In this document: positions 46,127 to 57,304 of the stretch, in pieces
How the letters are laid out: each line of letters starts with the position of its first letter
Numbering within the stretch: position 1 is the first letter of the stretch
Assembly: GCA_902806565.1 (NCBI GenBank)
Contig: CADCXA010000032.1
Span: 186,001 to 250,000 of the forward strand
DNA from: Hypoxylon rubiginosum
Taxonomy: Eukaryota > Ascomycota > Sordariomycetes > Xylariales > Hypoxylaceae
DNA length: 64,000 nt
Reading direction: 5' to 3'
Made by a program: the position numbers and the translations under genes
The notes under the pieces: model-generated
The model's database searches: none
What the model was told of the DNA's origin: nothing
What the model saw: the letters and a program-made list of their open reading frames with translations, nothing else

Positions 46127-48590
46127 ATGAGGGCAGTTAATCTCACCTGCCGTCGAGGCACTAGCCTCCAGGTATGTTCTATATTCGCTTTTAAGACTTC
46201 AAGATCCTTTGCCTCTAGTTAACGTGTGTTCATAGGGACTTGTTAGTCGATATCGGCATGGTCGCCTCCCTCTCACACGATCCTTTGCGACGCCCACTTT
46301 CGACAACTCGAATCCGCGAATACCTCCCTATTTGAAACTAGCCAAAAATTATGAAAAAGTTAAGGAGGTGCTGGGAAAGGGCGCTGCCTTGACCCTGGCT
46401 GAAAAGATCCTCTACAGTCATCTCGACAATGTCGAGGAGTCACTCTTGACTAATACGAACGGTGGACGAAATATTCGGGGGACGGCAAACCTCAAGCTCA
46501 AGCCGGACCGCGTGGCTATGCAAGACGCCTCGGCCCAGATGGCCCTCTTGCAGTTCATGACTTGCAATCTGCCCTCCACAGCGATCCCGGCTAGCATTCA
46601 CTGCGACCACTTGATTGTCGGTGAACTAGGTGCGAAATCTGACTTGGAATCCGGGATCAAGATGAACCAGGAAGTTTTTGACTTTCTTGAATCCGCCGCA
46701 AAGAAGTACGGTATCGAGTTCTGGCCACCCGGCGCCGGCATCATCCACCAGAGCGTCCTCGAGAATTATGCTGCCCCCGGTCTGATGATGCTAGGTACTG
46801 ATAGTCATACACCAAACGCTGGAGGTCTCTCGACTATTGCCATCGGTGTCGGAGGTGCTGATGCCGTTGAAGCTCTCGTCGGCGCACCTTGGGAATTGAA
46901 GGCCCCCCGCATTTTGGGTGTGGAATTAAAGGGCCAACTTAGCGGCTGGGCTTCGCCTAAGGACATCATTCTCAACCTTGCTGGACAACTTACTGTACGG
47001 GGCGGTACTGGCTTCATCGTCGAATACTTCGGATCTGGTGTTGAAACACTGAGCTGCACCGGTATGGCAACAGCCTGCAATATGGGAGCCGAGGTCGGCG
47101 CCACCACCTCCATCTTCCCCTTCCACCCGGCCCATGTTCGTTATCTCGAAGCGACACATCGACACGATGTAGCTGCCGAAGCGAAGAAGTTCTCCGATAT
47201 TATTCAGCTTAGGGCCGACGCAGATGCTAAATATGACGAGATTATAACCATTGACCTTTCTAAATTAGAGCCTCATATCAACGGACCCTTTACCCCTGAC
47301 TTATCTACGCCGCTCTCCCAGTTTAAGGAGACTGTCAAGGAGCAGAACTGGCCCGACAAGCTATCAGCCGGCCTAATTGGTAGCTGCACAAACAGTTCTT
47401 ACGAGGACATGACACGTGTGGAGGGTATGGTCCGTGAGGCAATGGAGGCTGGTCTGAAACCCTCATCCGATTTCTACATAACGCCTGGAAGTGACCAAAT
47501 TAGAGAAACTCTACGAAGAGATGGTCCTCTAGACACTTTCAAGGAAGCCGGAGGCACAGTGCTATCCAATGCCTGCGGGCCCTGCATTGGTCAATGGAAG
47601 CGACGGGATGGCGTTGAAAAAGGCACACTTAATGCAATCTTCACCTCCTATAACCGTAACTTCCGCGGTCGCAATGACGGCAACCCCGACACCATGAACT
47701 TCCTAGCATCGCCCGAAATCGTCACGGCGATGGCCTTCGCCGGCACAACCACATTCAATCCTATGACGGACTCACTTCCTACACCGTCTGGCCAGCAATT
47801 CCGATTCACCCCCCCTTCTGGCCTTGAAATCCCCTCCGAGCCATTTGAGGCTGCGCGGGAAGAGTTCCGCGCCCTTATCCAGACCCCTGACCCGTCCATT
47901 AACGTGGCCATCGCACCAACATCAGAGCGTCTTGCGCTCCTTGAGCCTTTCGATTCGTTTCCCGCCTCCGAACTCACCGGTCTTCGTGTATTAGTCAAGA
48001 TAACAGGCAAATGCACGACTGATACCATCTCAGCCGCCGGTCCCTGGCTCAAGTACAAGGGCCACCTACCTAACATCAGCGAGAACACACTAAACACTGC
48101 GATTAACGCCGAGACGGGTGAGGTCAACGTCGCGTACGACCTTGACGGCTCCAAGCACACAATCCCGGAGCTCGGTAAGCGGTGGAGAGAAGCCGCACGG
48201 CCGTGGCTGGTAGTAGCGGAACACAACTACGGTGAGGGTAGCGCGCGCGAGCACGCTGCGCTACAGCCCCGATATCTAGGCGCGAGAGTCGTTCTTACCA
48301 AGAGCTTCGCGCGCATCCACGAGACGAACCTCAAGAAGCAAGGCGTAGTCCCGCTCACGTTCGCGGACGAGGCCGACTACGACAAGATCAGCGCGGGCGA
48401 CGAGGTTTCCACAGTCGGTTTATATGAGATGCTGCAGAACGGCGGAAAGGGCGATGTGGCGCTCAAGGTGACGAAGCATAAGAGCGGCGAGGAGGTGCTA
48501 ATTAAGACGAAGCACGCCGTGAGCGAGGACCAGGCGGGTTTCATACTCGCGGGCAGCGCGCTAAATTTGCTAGCGAAGTCGAACCGGTGA
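46127..48590 (+). CDS. Aconitate hydratase family protein, mitochondrial
   Basis: Two exons (46127-46171 and 46236-48590) give 799 residues. The first exon and its junction provide a basic, acid-free N-terminus (MRAVNLTCRRGTSLQ, GLVSRYRHGRLPLTRSFATP) typical of a mitochondrial presequence. The enzyme core shows ILYSHLDN, RVAMQDASAQMALLQFM, GTDSHTPNAGGL, GVGGADAVEAL, TGMATACNMGAEVGATTS and SARE in YGEGSAREHAAL. The three [4Fe-4S] ligands are Cys399 (GSCTNSS), Cys462 and Cys465 (ACGPCIG); their 63 and 3 residue spacing equals that of mitochondrial aconitase. It interconverts citrate and isocitrate in the TCA cycle. Fungi usually also have a second form (Aco2/AcoB), which works as homoaconitate-forming dehydratase in lysine synthesis. 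Differences such as EYFGSGVETLSCTG make the second form possible, and a tree is needed. It is convergent with the NCS1 permease. Confidence 0.92.
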
Positions 48591-48911
48591 TATAGATATT
48601 GATCTCGTGATCAAGAAGATAATCCATTTACACGCCTGGCGCATGTATATAGCTCGTACAGGCACATATTCATGACTCATAGGCAGATAGGCAGACCTAC
48701 AATGGGGCTTAAAAGGGTTGGTAAAAGTGTATAGAGAAAAGAAGAGACGAATTATGATCATGTGCAAGCTGTAGTCAAGAGTGAAAACTCGGCTAGTAAT
48801 CAAGAAGGATTCGGAGCCTTCGTAAATTGGTTTCTAAAACTCCGTGAGAACTACTTGCGAAAATGAAATAGAAACAAAACACTTATCATTAATCACACGT
48901 CAAAATACCGG
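48591..48911. other. Intergenic region between convergent genes
   Basis: 321 bp containing the 3' ends of the aconitase (plus) and NCS1 permease (minus). No other feature seen. Confidence 0.6.
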
Positions 48912-50734
48912 TCATAAAACGTCGTCCACCCTCTCCCCGACCTTCACCTTCTCATCCGATCCCACCACCGAACCCACCTCGGGCGACCCAACGCCGTCGA
49001 GGACCGGCGCCTCGCCGAACGTGCCGAAATAGTCCGCGTCGTCCACGGCCAGCCTGTCGGGGACGGGCCAGAAGCGGTCGAGCGCGAGGTAGGTCAGGCC
49101 GGACGCCAGACACCCGAGGAACCAGGAGAGCTGGTACAGCCTGGTCCAGCCGGCCCAGACGTCCTTAGGCGCGACGGCGCGCTGCGCGAGCCCGGGGAGC
49201 AAAAACCATACCCCCGAAACCCAGGCGACGGCGGCGCGCCAGTTCCAGCCGCGGGAGTACCAGTAGATGCTCCGGGGGCCGGCGCCGTACAGGTCCGTCA
49301 GCTTGACGGTAGTCCGGCGCAGGAGGAAGTAGTCGGCGAACATGGCGCCCATGAGGGGGCCGAGGAAGACGTTGAGGCTGCCGACGACGGTGAGGAAGTT
49401 GGTCGCGCTGTTCAGGAGGGACCACGGCTGCATGAGGAAGACGGAGGCGACGGTGACGTAGCCGCCGCGGCGGACGGTGAACCAGCGCGGCAGCAGCGCG
49501 GCGAGGTCGATGCCGGCTACGACGCTGTTGGACGCGACCACCATGCCGAACTGCGAGAGCATGAAGGCGATGCTGGCGAGCGCCACGCCGGCGCGTGCCG
49601 CCTGGCTGTTGTCCTCGTACTTGCGCACCGCGTCGAGGAACGCGTACGGCTGCCACAGGAGTTTCGATTCTTGCGGGTACAGGGTGACGGCGCAGGACGT
49701 GCACACGAGACCTATACACGCTACTATGATGGTGCCCAGCGGCACCATGATGAGCTGCGCCAGCACCTGGTCGCCGGGCTTGCGCGCGTACCGCGTGTAG
49801 TCCGACTGCGACCACATGTGCGTGGTCATGCTGCCGATATTCGCGGTGACGGCCGCCACGAAGGCCCAGCCCAGCGCGCCCCCCGCCACGGGCGCGACGC
49901 CCGACACCCCGCTCACGTCGGCGAGGAGGGCGCCGCCGCCGCCGGCGCGCTTCGTCGCCCAGATGAGCAGGACGAAGACGGTGGTGGCGACGGTGACGGA
50001 CGCGACGAGGAACGGGCGCTTGTAGCTCTCGGGTTTAAACCACATGAGCGGCAGGCACAGCAGGACGTAGAGGACGAAGGCGACAAAGTCGGACACCTCC
50101 ATGGCGCCGGACGCGAGCTCGGTGTTCAGGTCGAGGAACGAGGGCCAGATGCAGGCTAGCAGTAGCTTGAGGCATTGGCTTCCGTACCAGGTGTTCGTCG
50201 CCGTCCAGACGAAGGATAGGAAGACGCGGATGGTCTGTAGGCTGTGAGCAAACGATGCCAGAGAGAAAAAAGTAAGCAGCGAGGAGTTATTACCATCGGG
50301 AATAGATACCCCCAGATACCCCAGTTCTGCTTCATCCATATGGGAAACCCAATGTGCCATTTCGCGCCGGGGTGACCGCCGGCAATGCAGACGAAGCCGA
50401 TGAATACGTTTGCAATGATGATAGCGAGCATGGATTGCTAAGGGAAGCACGTGTCAGTACATAAGTCCGGTACTGTCTTTTACTAGTTTAAGTAGGAACT
50501 TACCCAAACATTGAGTCCCAACGAGATGAGGGATGAACCCGTCGTCCACCCTCCCACGTTAAAGGAGCCCGTAACCATCCAGAGACCAACAAAATGCCAT
50601 GGGCCGTAGGTGCGTCGTGAAGGGGGCAAGGGCCGGGTGTCCTTGTTGACGTAGATGTCTACGTCCGTGTCGGTGTCCCGTTTCACCTCAATGCGCCGGA
50701 CCAGGCGGCTGACCAAAGATGTCTGAGGCGCCAT
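48912..50734 (-). CDS. NCS1-family (Fur-type) nucleobase/allantoin-like permease
   Basis: Three exons (50734-50504, 50437-50294, 50234-48912) encode 565 residues with about twelve membrane helices. The N-terminal cytosolic part ends with NKDTRPLPPSRRTYGPWHFV, the NCS1 entry motif, followed by TM1 GLWMVTGSFNVGGWTTGSSL with the substrate-site region. KWHIGFPIWMKQNWGIWG and WYGSQCLKLLL (TM3) are typical, as are the SQSDYTRYARKPGD loop and NFLTVVGSLNVFLGPLMGAMFADYFLLRR. Fur-type carriers import uracil, allantoin, uridine, uric acid or related ring compounds, coupled to H+ (family knowledge); the exact substrate cannot be read. The C-terminal tail is acidic and Val-rich, as in carriers regulated by endocytosis. 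It is divergent to the 2OG-Fe(II) oxygenase gene, with a 706-bp shared promoter. GC is very high in exon 3. Confidence 0.9.
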
Positions 50735-51440
50735 GGTCTTCGTGAGAAAATCTCTTCTTCACGTAGCAAGGGAGTGGGAACGAGGTAGGGATACTGAGTC
50801 GCACAAGATGCGATAGCCTCTCTTCATTATTTCTTTTTCCCGGACCCTGGCATGCCTTATACTACGGTCAACTCAGCTACCTCTCATATCAACTGTTTCT
50901 TTGGTATCTTAAGCACGCCGTCCAGCTAGCCCGGCTGGAAGCTGGGCTTCGTACCCTGGACCATTGGTGGCGGCAATCTTTGATAAGACGTTGGCCCCTT
51001 AGTATGTAGATATCGTGGGGTACTGATAAAAGATGTCGTACTACGTAACGGTCGGTGGGTAGGGTGGGTCACAGCTTTCCTATCACCGGTGCGGGCATCT
51101 CCGTTGCAGCTCTGCCGTTTAGCAGTTTAGCAGTCTAGCAGCAGTCCCCGCCCAGAGATACACATGTATCGGTGCGGGCATTGCTTCTTGGTCGAATGGG
51201 AGTAGAGGAGCCCCTCCGTTCCAGTTCAACAGTTCTCGCATCGGGAGAAGGGTGGTCTGGAAGCATTGTCGATAGTAATTCCAAGCTGAAATTTGAAGCT
51301 GAGGGCTGCGAAGGCGGCTCTAGACTTGTATTAAAAAGACGGATATCGCCAGCATATAGTAAACCCGCTCGGCGGCACGCGACTTGGCTCGATAATTAAA
51401 TAGCTTGATTAACTGCTAGCGTCCGTTCTCCACTTTCAAG
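50735..51440. promoter_or_regulatory. Shared promoter region of NCS1 permease and 2OG oxygenase genes
   Basis: 706 bp between two divergent start codons. It includes repeated GCAGTTTAGCAGTCTAGCAGC-like words near 51120-51142 and a long unspliced ORF shadow at 51172-51399 with no signature. Possible binding sites for the neighbouring Zn2Cys6 factor (CGG-type half sites) occur but are too short to assign. Confidence 0.45.
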
Positions 51441-52639
51441 ATGTCCCAGACCACTACGATTACCGAAGGCCAGAAGGGCTTGAGGACTGTCACGTTGAAT
51501 ACCGGCAGCGTGTACACCTTCAACTCGAATGAATCGACTACCCTAGAGAAGATCCCTATTATTGATGCCTCGAGGATATGGAGTGAGAAGCTAGAAGACC
51601 GCCAGGCTGTGGCCGAGGAGATACGAGAAGCATCGCGGAACATCGGCTTCTTTTATTTGATCAACCATGTGAGTATTGCTGATCGCAAGGGGTTCTTCGA
51701 GAGTCACGCTGACCTGGTATCCCTAGGGCATCGATCAAAAATACGCGGAAGAAGTCATGGGCCAGGCCAAGCGTTTCTTTGCGCTGCCGGAGCAGAAGAA
51801 GATGGAGGTCTTCACGGGACTGGTGCCCAACGAGTACGTCGGTTACCATCCGATGGAGTGCTACAATCGAAACGGCTGGAAGTATCAAGGTAAGCTATCT
51901 AGCCAGCACCCAGCTTATTCTAACTTGCCGTGGTTAACGAGAGAATCCAGATTTGAGCGAAGCATTCAACTGGGCATACGATGCGGCCGAAGACCCGGAG
52001 GCAGTCGACAAGGACGAACCGTCCGTAAGTATCTGGCCGTCCGACCTTCCCGGGTTCCGCGAAGGCTTGTACGCATACCACACACAACTTCTTCGGCTAT
52101 CCCGCCGCCTCGTTCAAATATTCGCACTGGCCCTTCACCTACCGGAAGAGTACTTCGACCAGTACGTGAAGCGGCCCGAGGCCGGCATGCGCATCCTGCG
52201 CTACCCGGAGCAGAAGCACACGGCCGAAGAGCAGAACGGGATCGGGGCGCACACGGACGTCGAGTGCTTCACCGTCGTCACCCAGGACGCCTCGGGCGGG
52301 CTCGAGGTCCTGGGCAAGAACGGGAACTGGGTGAAGGCGGAGCCGGTCGCCGGCTCGTTCGTGGTCAACATCGCGGACTGCTTCATGCGGCAGACCAACG
52401 ACTTCTTCGTGTCGACCGTCCACCGGGTCATCAACAAGAGCGGCCGGGAGAGATACTCGGCGCCTTTCTTCTTCGGGCTCGACCGGACCAAGCTCCTCGA
52501 AGCCGTCCCCACCTGCGTCGGCGAGGGGAACCCGATGAAGTATCCCGTCATGACCAACGGCGAGTTCTACGCGTGGAGGACGAACAGGCAGAAGCGGACC
52601 AATACATATAATGCGAGTGCAGGAAAAGTAGAGGCTTGA
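51441..52639 (+). CDS. 2-oxoglutarate/Fe(II)-dependent dioxygenase (isopenicillin N synthase-like)
   Basis: Three exons (51441-51668, 51727-51889, 51951-52639) encode 359 residues. The N-terminal DIOX_N part shows KIPIIDAS and IGFFYLINHG followed by AKRFFALPEQKKMEV. The catalytic barrel carries the iron ligands His231 and Asp233 (GAHTDVECFTV) and His288 (STVHRVIN), plus Arg298-x-Ser300 (RYSAPFF), which binds 2-oxoglutarate. The protein lacks a signal peptide, so it is cytosolic. Such enzymes hydroxylate or desaturate small molecules, for example thymine 7-hydroxylase in pyrimidine salvage or oxygenases in secondary metabolism. The substrate here is unknown. Its position between a nucleobase-type permease (divergent) and a Zn2Cys6 regulator (convergent, 69 bp away) suggests a small pathway cluster. 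The exon 1 donor splits INH|GID exactly at the conserved motif. Confidence 0.92.
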
Positions 52640-52708
52640 TGGTCATGTGAATGGACGAGACTTTGGGTAACTTAGTGACGCGAATCTCCACGAATATGAT
52701 ATTGTATT

Positions 52709-54458
52709 TTATCCTTCAGGAATCATTGACTGGTACGGCCATGTGAAAGCTGTTTGTAAGTTGGCGAATATGTCACCGCTGCTGCCGCCAGCATCCGGAA
52801 ACGCTTTATCTAGGAACGGTGACCAACTGAAGACCTCGACATCGCCTCTTGTAGCTTCGCCACTGGCAATGTCATCGGAAGCCCCGTTGAGCACCATCGC
52901 TTGGTTTAGGTCTGCCAGCTGATTGGCGAGTCGCCCTTCCGCGACCGATGCAGTCTTATTGTAGTCTTTCAGTTGTTCTAGAAAATGGATGATCGAAATA
53001 AGAACAGATTTGATAAGGCCGTAGTCATCCAGGGATGGCCGATGTCTCGTCGCAACGCCGACAAGTATGTGGCCAACGCCCGCTAGCTGCTGTACTAGAG
53101 GGGAGCCTATGGCACGGACGTACTCCAGAGGGATGGCGTTGAGATTGGAAATCATGTCATTCGCGGTCTCGCAAGCCGAGTGGAGACTGTTCTCGCCGGA
53201 AATGGAAGAGATCATTCGCGCAAGATGAATCGTGCATAGAATATTCGAGGCCTGGAAGCCGCACCGGTTCCTTCCACTGTCCGAGGAACGAGAACAAGCC
53301 ATGCCGAACTGGGGCAGCAGATCCCTCTGAATCATTGATAATCGCTCTGCTATTCTAGTCGTAGTTGGACGTCCATGGTTTCCAAGGATCGATGTCCGAG
53401 AATTGCGCTTTGATCGAAAATCTAAGATGGCATGCTCGAGCACTCGATAGAGATCGGTCGTGGAATTCCACCCGGCGAACCAGTCCTCGAATTGGCCATC
53501 GCGGCCGGGTATGAATGCGGGATGATGAAGCCCGCAAGGATATTTGACGTTGCATTGCGATTCAGAGCAACGGATGGGGTTGCCGAGAACACAGGCAGTG
53601 TGAATCTCAAGACGGTACATGGCCCACCAGAGTCGACGCTGAACTTCCCTATCACACTCGGTAGTGTCAGGCGGCCATCTGGATTCGTCATGGAGGTTGA
53701 GTTGGGCTGAAATGCCGTGGTACAGTCCCAGGTACTTGTGTACCATAGCGTGATTTCCATTTTGGGCTCCTAGCAGTGCCAGAAATCCGTAAGACCTGAC
53801 GAGGTCCATGCTTGGATCTTCAAAGTCGACCGGGACGAGGCGCACAGCTTCTTGCAGATAGTCATGAGCCAGAGTGGCGCTTGCAACCGAGTCCACTTCG
53901 TCGGTGAACAGTGCACCATCCAGTACATGCTGAGCGCTCAAGGCGCACATGCACATCAGACTCATATAGTCCTTCGGATTCTCTGGGAACGAACCATCTC
54001 GCCAGCCGACCCAAATTTCCCGTTCACAGAAAAGGGGAAAACTGGTGGGTATTGTTAGCTTAATAGATGCCAGAGCTCCAGAACTGGAAGTGTGCTTGCC
54101 TCGGGTGCACGGTGTCGAGGTAAACATCCAGCAGCGTAGTGATGATTTTCCGATTGTCAAGCGAAGACGCCAAAGCCTTGAAGGACACGGCCGGATTGAT
54201 AACGTCAAACGGACCAGCAATTTGGTCCCGGGATCGTCGATTTAGGACTGCACCAACTGGTAAGACCTGGGGCTTGGTGCCGCGTTTCTTCGGCTGCCGC
54301 TTACGGGTGCACTCTTGGCCGTACTCGATGCAAGTCAGACATGTCGATGTCTCGGTGCTTTCAGAGTTAGGCGGTGCTTCTCTACACTTAACTCCCCGCT
54401 TATGACAGAAATCGCACGCCTGGGTGACACGCCTCGATTTCACTCGAGCCAGCGGCAT
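52709..54458 (-). CDS. Zn2Cys6 transcription factor with Fungal_trans domain
   Basis: Two exons (54458-54100 and 54041-52709) encode 563 residues. The zinc cluster has the six cysteines 15, 18, 25, 40, 43 and 50 in C-x2-C-x6-C-x14-C-x2-C-x6-C spacing, followed by the basic linker KRQPKKRG. The middle homology region follows: VHPSFPLF, LMCMCALSAQHV, YLQEAVRLV, SYGFLALLGAQ, GISAQLNLHDES and EVQRRLWWAMYRLEI. The single intron appears to start with GC rather than GT (AG|GCAAGC ... CAG), since only this choice yields the typical HPSFPLF. Nuclear DNA-binding regulator; it presumably recognises CGG repeats. Being next to the oxygenase and permease, it may control them, which is an inference. The start ATG at 54458 is directly upstream of the zinc cluster. 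Confidence 0.9.
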
Positions 54459-57304
54459 CAGGGTTGTTCCTTTTTTATCACATTAGAGAATGATACAAGA
54501 CTCCCTCTCGATATAAAATGAAGAATGGCTGAATGAGAAGTCCGAAAGGTTAGTGGAACTACGGTTTAGCTTGTATTGTATTTGGAGGCAGTTGTGGCTA
54601 GTTGTGGCTAATAGAGGCTGAAATTACCCCTGAATGATGTTATTAGTCATCCTCTCAACCACCGTCCATCTTGGCCAACATTTCGAAAGTTCAGAAAATG
54701 TTTACCAATAACAGGAAAAGAAGAATGACTTAGACACGATTAACTGCATCAGATCTAGAACATGATATTTCAAAATATTAAAAAACGTTAGGAGACAGGA
54801 CAGAAGGGGCGGAGGTTATCACGAAGCGTTCCCATCACCCATCATTGGTAAGAATTCATTAGTAGGTGACAGCATTAAGGATGTATGAGATTCAATATCG
54901 ATGGTAATCACTATGGTATGTATATTCATACTCAAATACACAGCATGATAGATTTCATACAAATAATATGCATACGTGCTATTGGTAAAGGGGAACGCAG
55001 GTGCAAATAGGGGGAAGGGCTGAATATCATACGATCTATTGCGATTCCTTCTGTGGTGGAAAGTATGCTGGCACTATCATTTTATTGCTTCGGTATGCTT
55101 AGGAAGACTGTGTACGGTATGCAGATGAGTGACACCTAGGGTAGAAAGTAGAAATTTCCATGATAAAAAAAGAAGAGTTGCATCCAATACAGGTGTGAAT
55201 GTATGGCGGCTCGACCTGAACGGGCTTTGCGTTACTAGCAGGTAGAGATCGTGGCACTGAAGCATGGAATCGCAGCGCTGCTAGTAGCGGCCCTAGGGAC
55301 GAAATCCATCTGACCATGGGCGGGATTGCAGGCTGGAGCGTGCTGTAGGGAAAGGCATTAGCGGGCGCTGCCCTGAGAGAATGGCGCGGCTCACGAGGAG
55401 CCAATAGAAATCCGGGAAGGGTAAATTGCGGCAGAATTACTGAACTGCCAAAGGTATGCCTTATGTTTTTAAAAAGCAGAGCGATTTCCATCGGAGGGAC
55501 GAGACCCCCAGTATCAGTACACGGAAGCCGCAGGCTAAGAGTTAAATTCTCAAGGATGTCTCTCGGCGGCCTGGAGAGGACCCCAAGGGAATCTCCGGGC
55601 GCCCGTGTACGTGCTGCGGTAGGGGCTAGAGGGCAAGGCTTGGGACCCCCTTGACGATACCTACTGGGATGACAAACACCTCTTACGGGACGCTGTCTGA
55701 GGCAAGTTTGGGGATATTTCGGGGCCTGGCCAGCCAACTTCCGGATGAGGGAAACCTTCCGCTCTCATCGACTTCCGGATAATATCTTTTTGTCAAATTT
55801 CCTCACTAGGTGAGGCTCTTCTCTTGCCTGTGTGTATGCTACCTGCCTACCTACATCTCTCCCAGTTCCCTCTGCACGCCGCCTCCACGCCGCCTCCACG
55901 CACCACGACAGGAAGTACCAGTACGTACCGCCGCCCCGAGCAACCACACCAAGTTATGGTCGTTTGGCGCAGTTGGTAACCACTGCACCTTTCTTTCGAG
56001 GGTCTGCAATTCGAGTCCAGTTCACAAAAGGTCTTCCATTACTATTTTCCTTTTCCCTTCTTTTTCTTTTCACCCCAAATCATGCCCACGACGCATTGCC
56101 AATTTGCATGTCCCTCTACACCCCCTACGCCCTTACACGATGCACTTTATGTTATTGAAATAATATTCCAATTCTGTTTGCAGCGTTCAAGCAAGCAGAC
56201 ATAGATGCTTCTCCAAACGCATACCTACCTACCTAATTCATAGATTTTCTTTTTCTTTTCTATTTTCCTTTCTCTTTTCATCTGTACATTAATCATGCAT
56301 TCATGTTCGCCTTGTCAGCAATACACCTTTTGTAGCTTACCTACTGTCTCGAATTCTTGATATGATTAATACTAGTTCCCTCTTCCGTTCCCGAAGGATG
56401 TTGCTTCAGACAAGACTTATGTATACATAGATGTATCCTCAGCCTATTACCAATAGGAGCACTCCGTTCTACATTGTTTATGGCCTCGAACAAGTAGAAT
56501 GACTAGCAATGCTGCCCGAGGGATAGTTTAGTGTGCTTCCTTGGCCGTAATAACGTCCTCAGTCAAATATAACAGATATTTAACATAACAAGATCTGCCC
56601 CCTTTTTCGGGGGCACCGTAGAAAATATCCGTCTATATTTCGATGCGGGGACTGGCTGTAACGCCAGGTTTCTAACAAAAAATACCAGAATATACTTAGT
56701 ATGAAATATTTCTCCAGGTTCCCCTCTGATATCACCCACCAATGGGCTTTTGCTACTTACATGTCATGATCTATAATCGTAGTATGGGTGACATAAAGTT
56801 GTACTAAAATTCATAGTGAGATTCTAGGATTGTTATTAAATTACGTATCCCACTTGTGTATACACATCATCAATGAACGTGGTGTTCAAGCTGTGTTGAG
56901 AAGACAAATGTCTTTCTCGGCACTTGAATTATATGTTAAACTATTAAGGCCATGGCCAACGTATGCTTGGCTTCGTTTCTTTATTATTAGTTTTTGGACC
57001 CTTCTCTAGGCGTCCAAACCAGTATCACAACGAGTTGCTGCGCCTTCGAGCTTCTTGATCGACGGCACACCTCCTTCGAAGATACCTCGTGACTTACGAT
57101 GCGGAGTTCTTTCTGGCAAGAAAGCCAAATCCGCGATTCCCTTAACTATTTTCCTTCATATAAGGCCTTTAATTATTCAGGCTATGTAGACCACGATTTC
57201 TGGATGCAGAATGGCCGCGGGAACCAAGCGATTCCACATAACCCGATTTTCCTTCCTCAGAAATATGCTGGATTCCTCTTCTAGGTGGCTCTATACGCCT
57301 TCAG
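54459..57304. other. 2.8-kb AT-rich intergenic region
   Basis: No convincing gene. ORFs on the minus strand at 55099-55737 lack signatures. A tandem GTTGTGGCTA duplication occurs near 54590-54610. A tRNA-like stretch at about 55961-56030 is noted under rejected items. T/C-rich runs lie at 56040-56080 and 56240-56280. Confidence 0.5.

Noticed and set aside
49165..50159. Long ORFs in other frames over NCS1 permease exon 3
   Set aside because: Arg/His/Pro-rich translations typical of GC-rich shadows.
55955..56035. tRNA-like sequence (TGGCGCAGTTGGTAA, a possible 5-bp anticodon stem with 7-nt loop, and ATTCGAGTCC)
   Set aside because: The acceptor stem does not pair, the T stem is only about 3 bp and position 33 is not T. 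At best it is a degenerate tRNA relic or SINE head.
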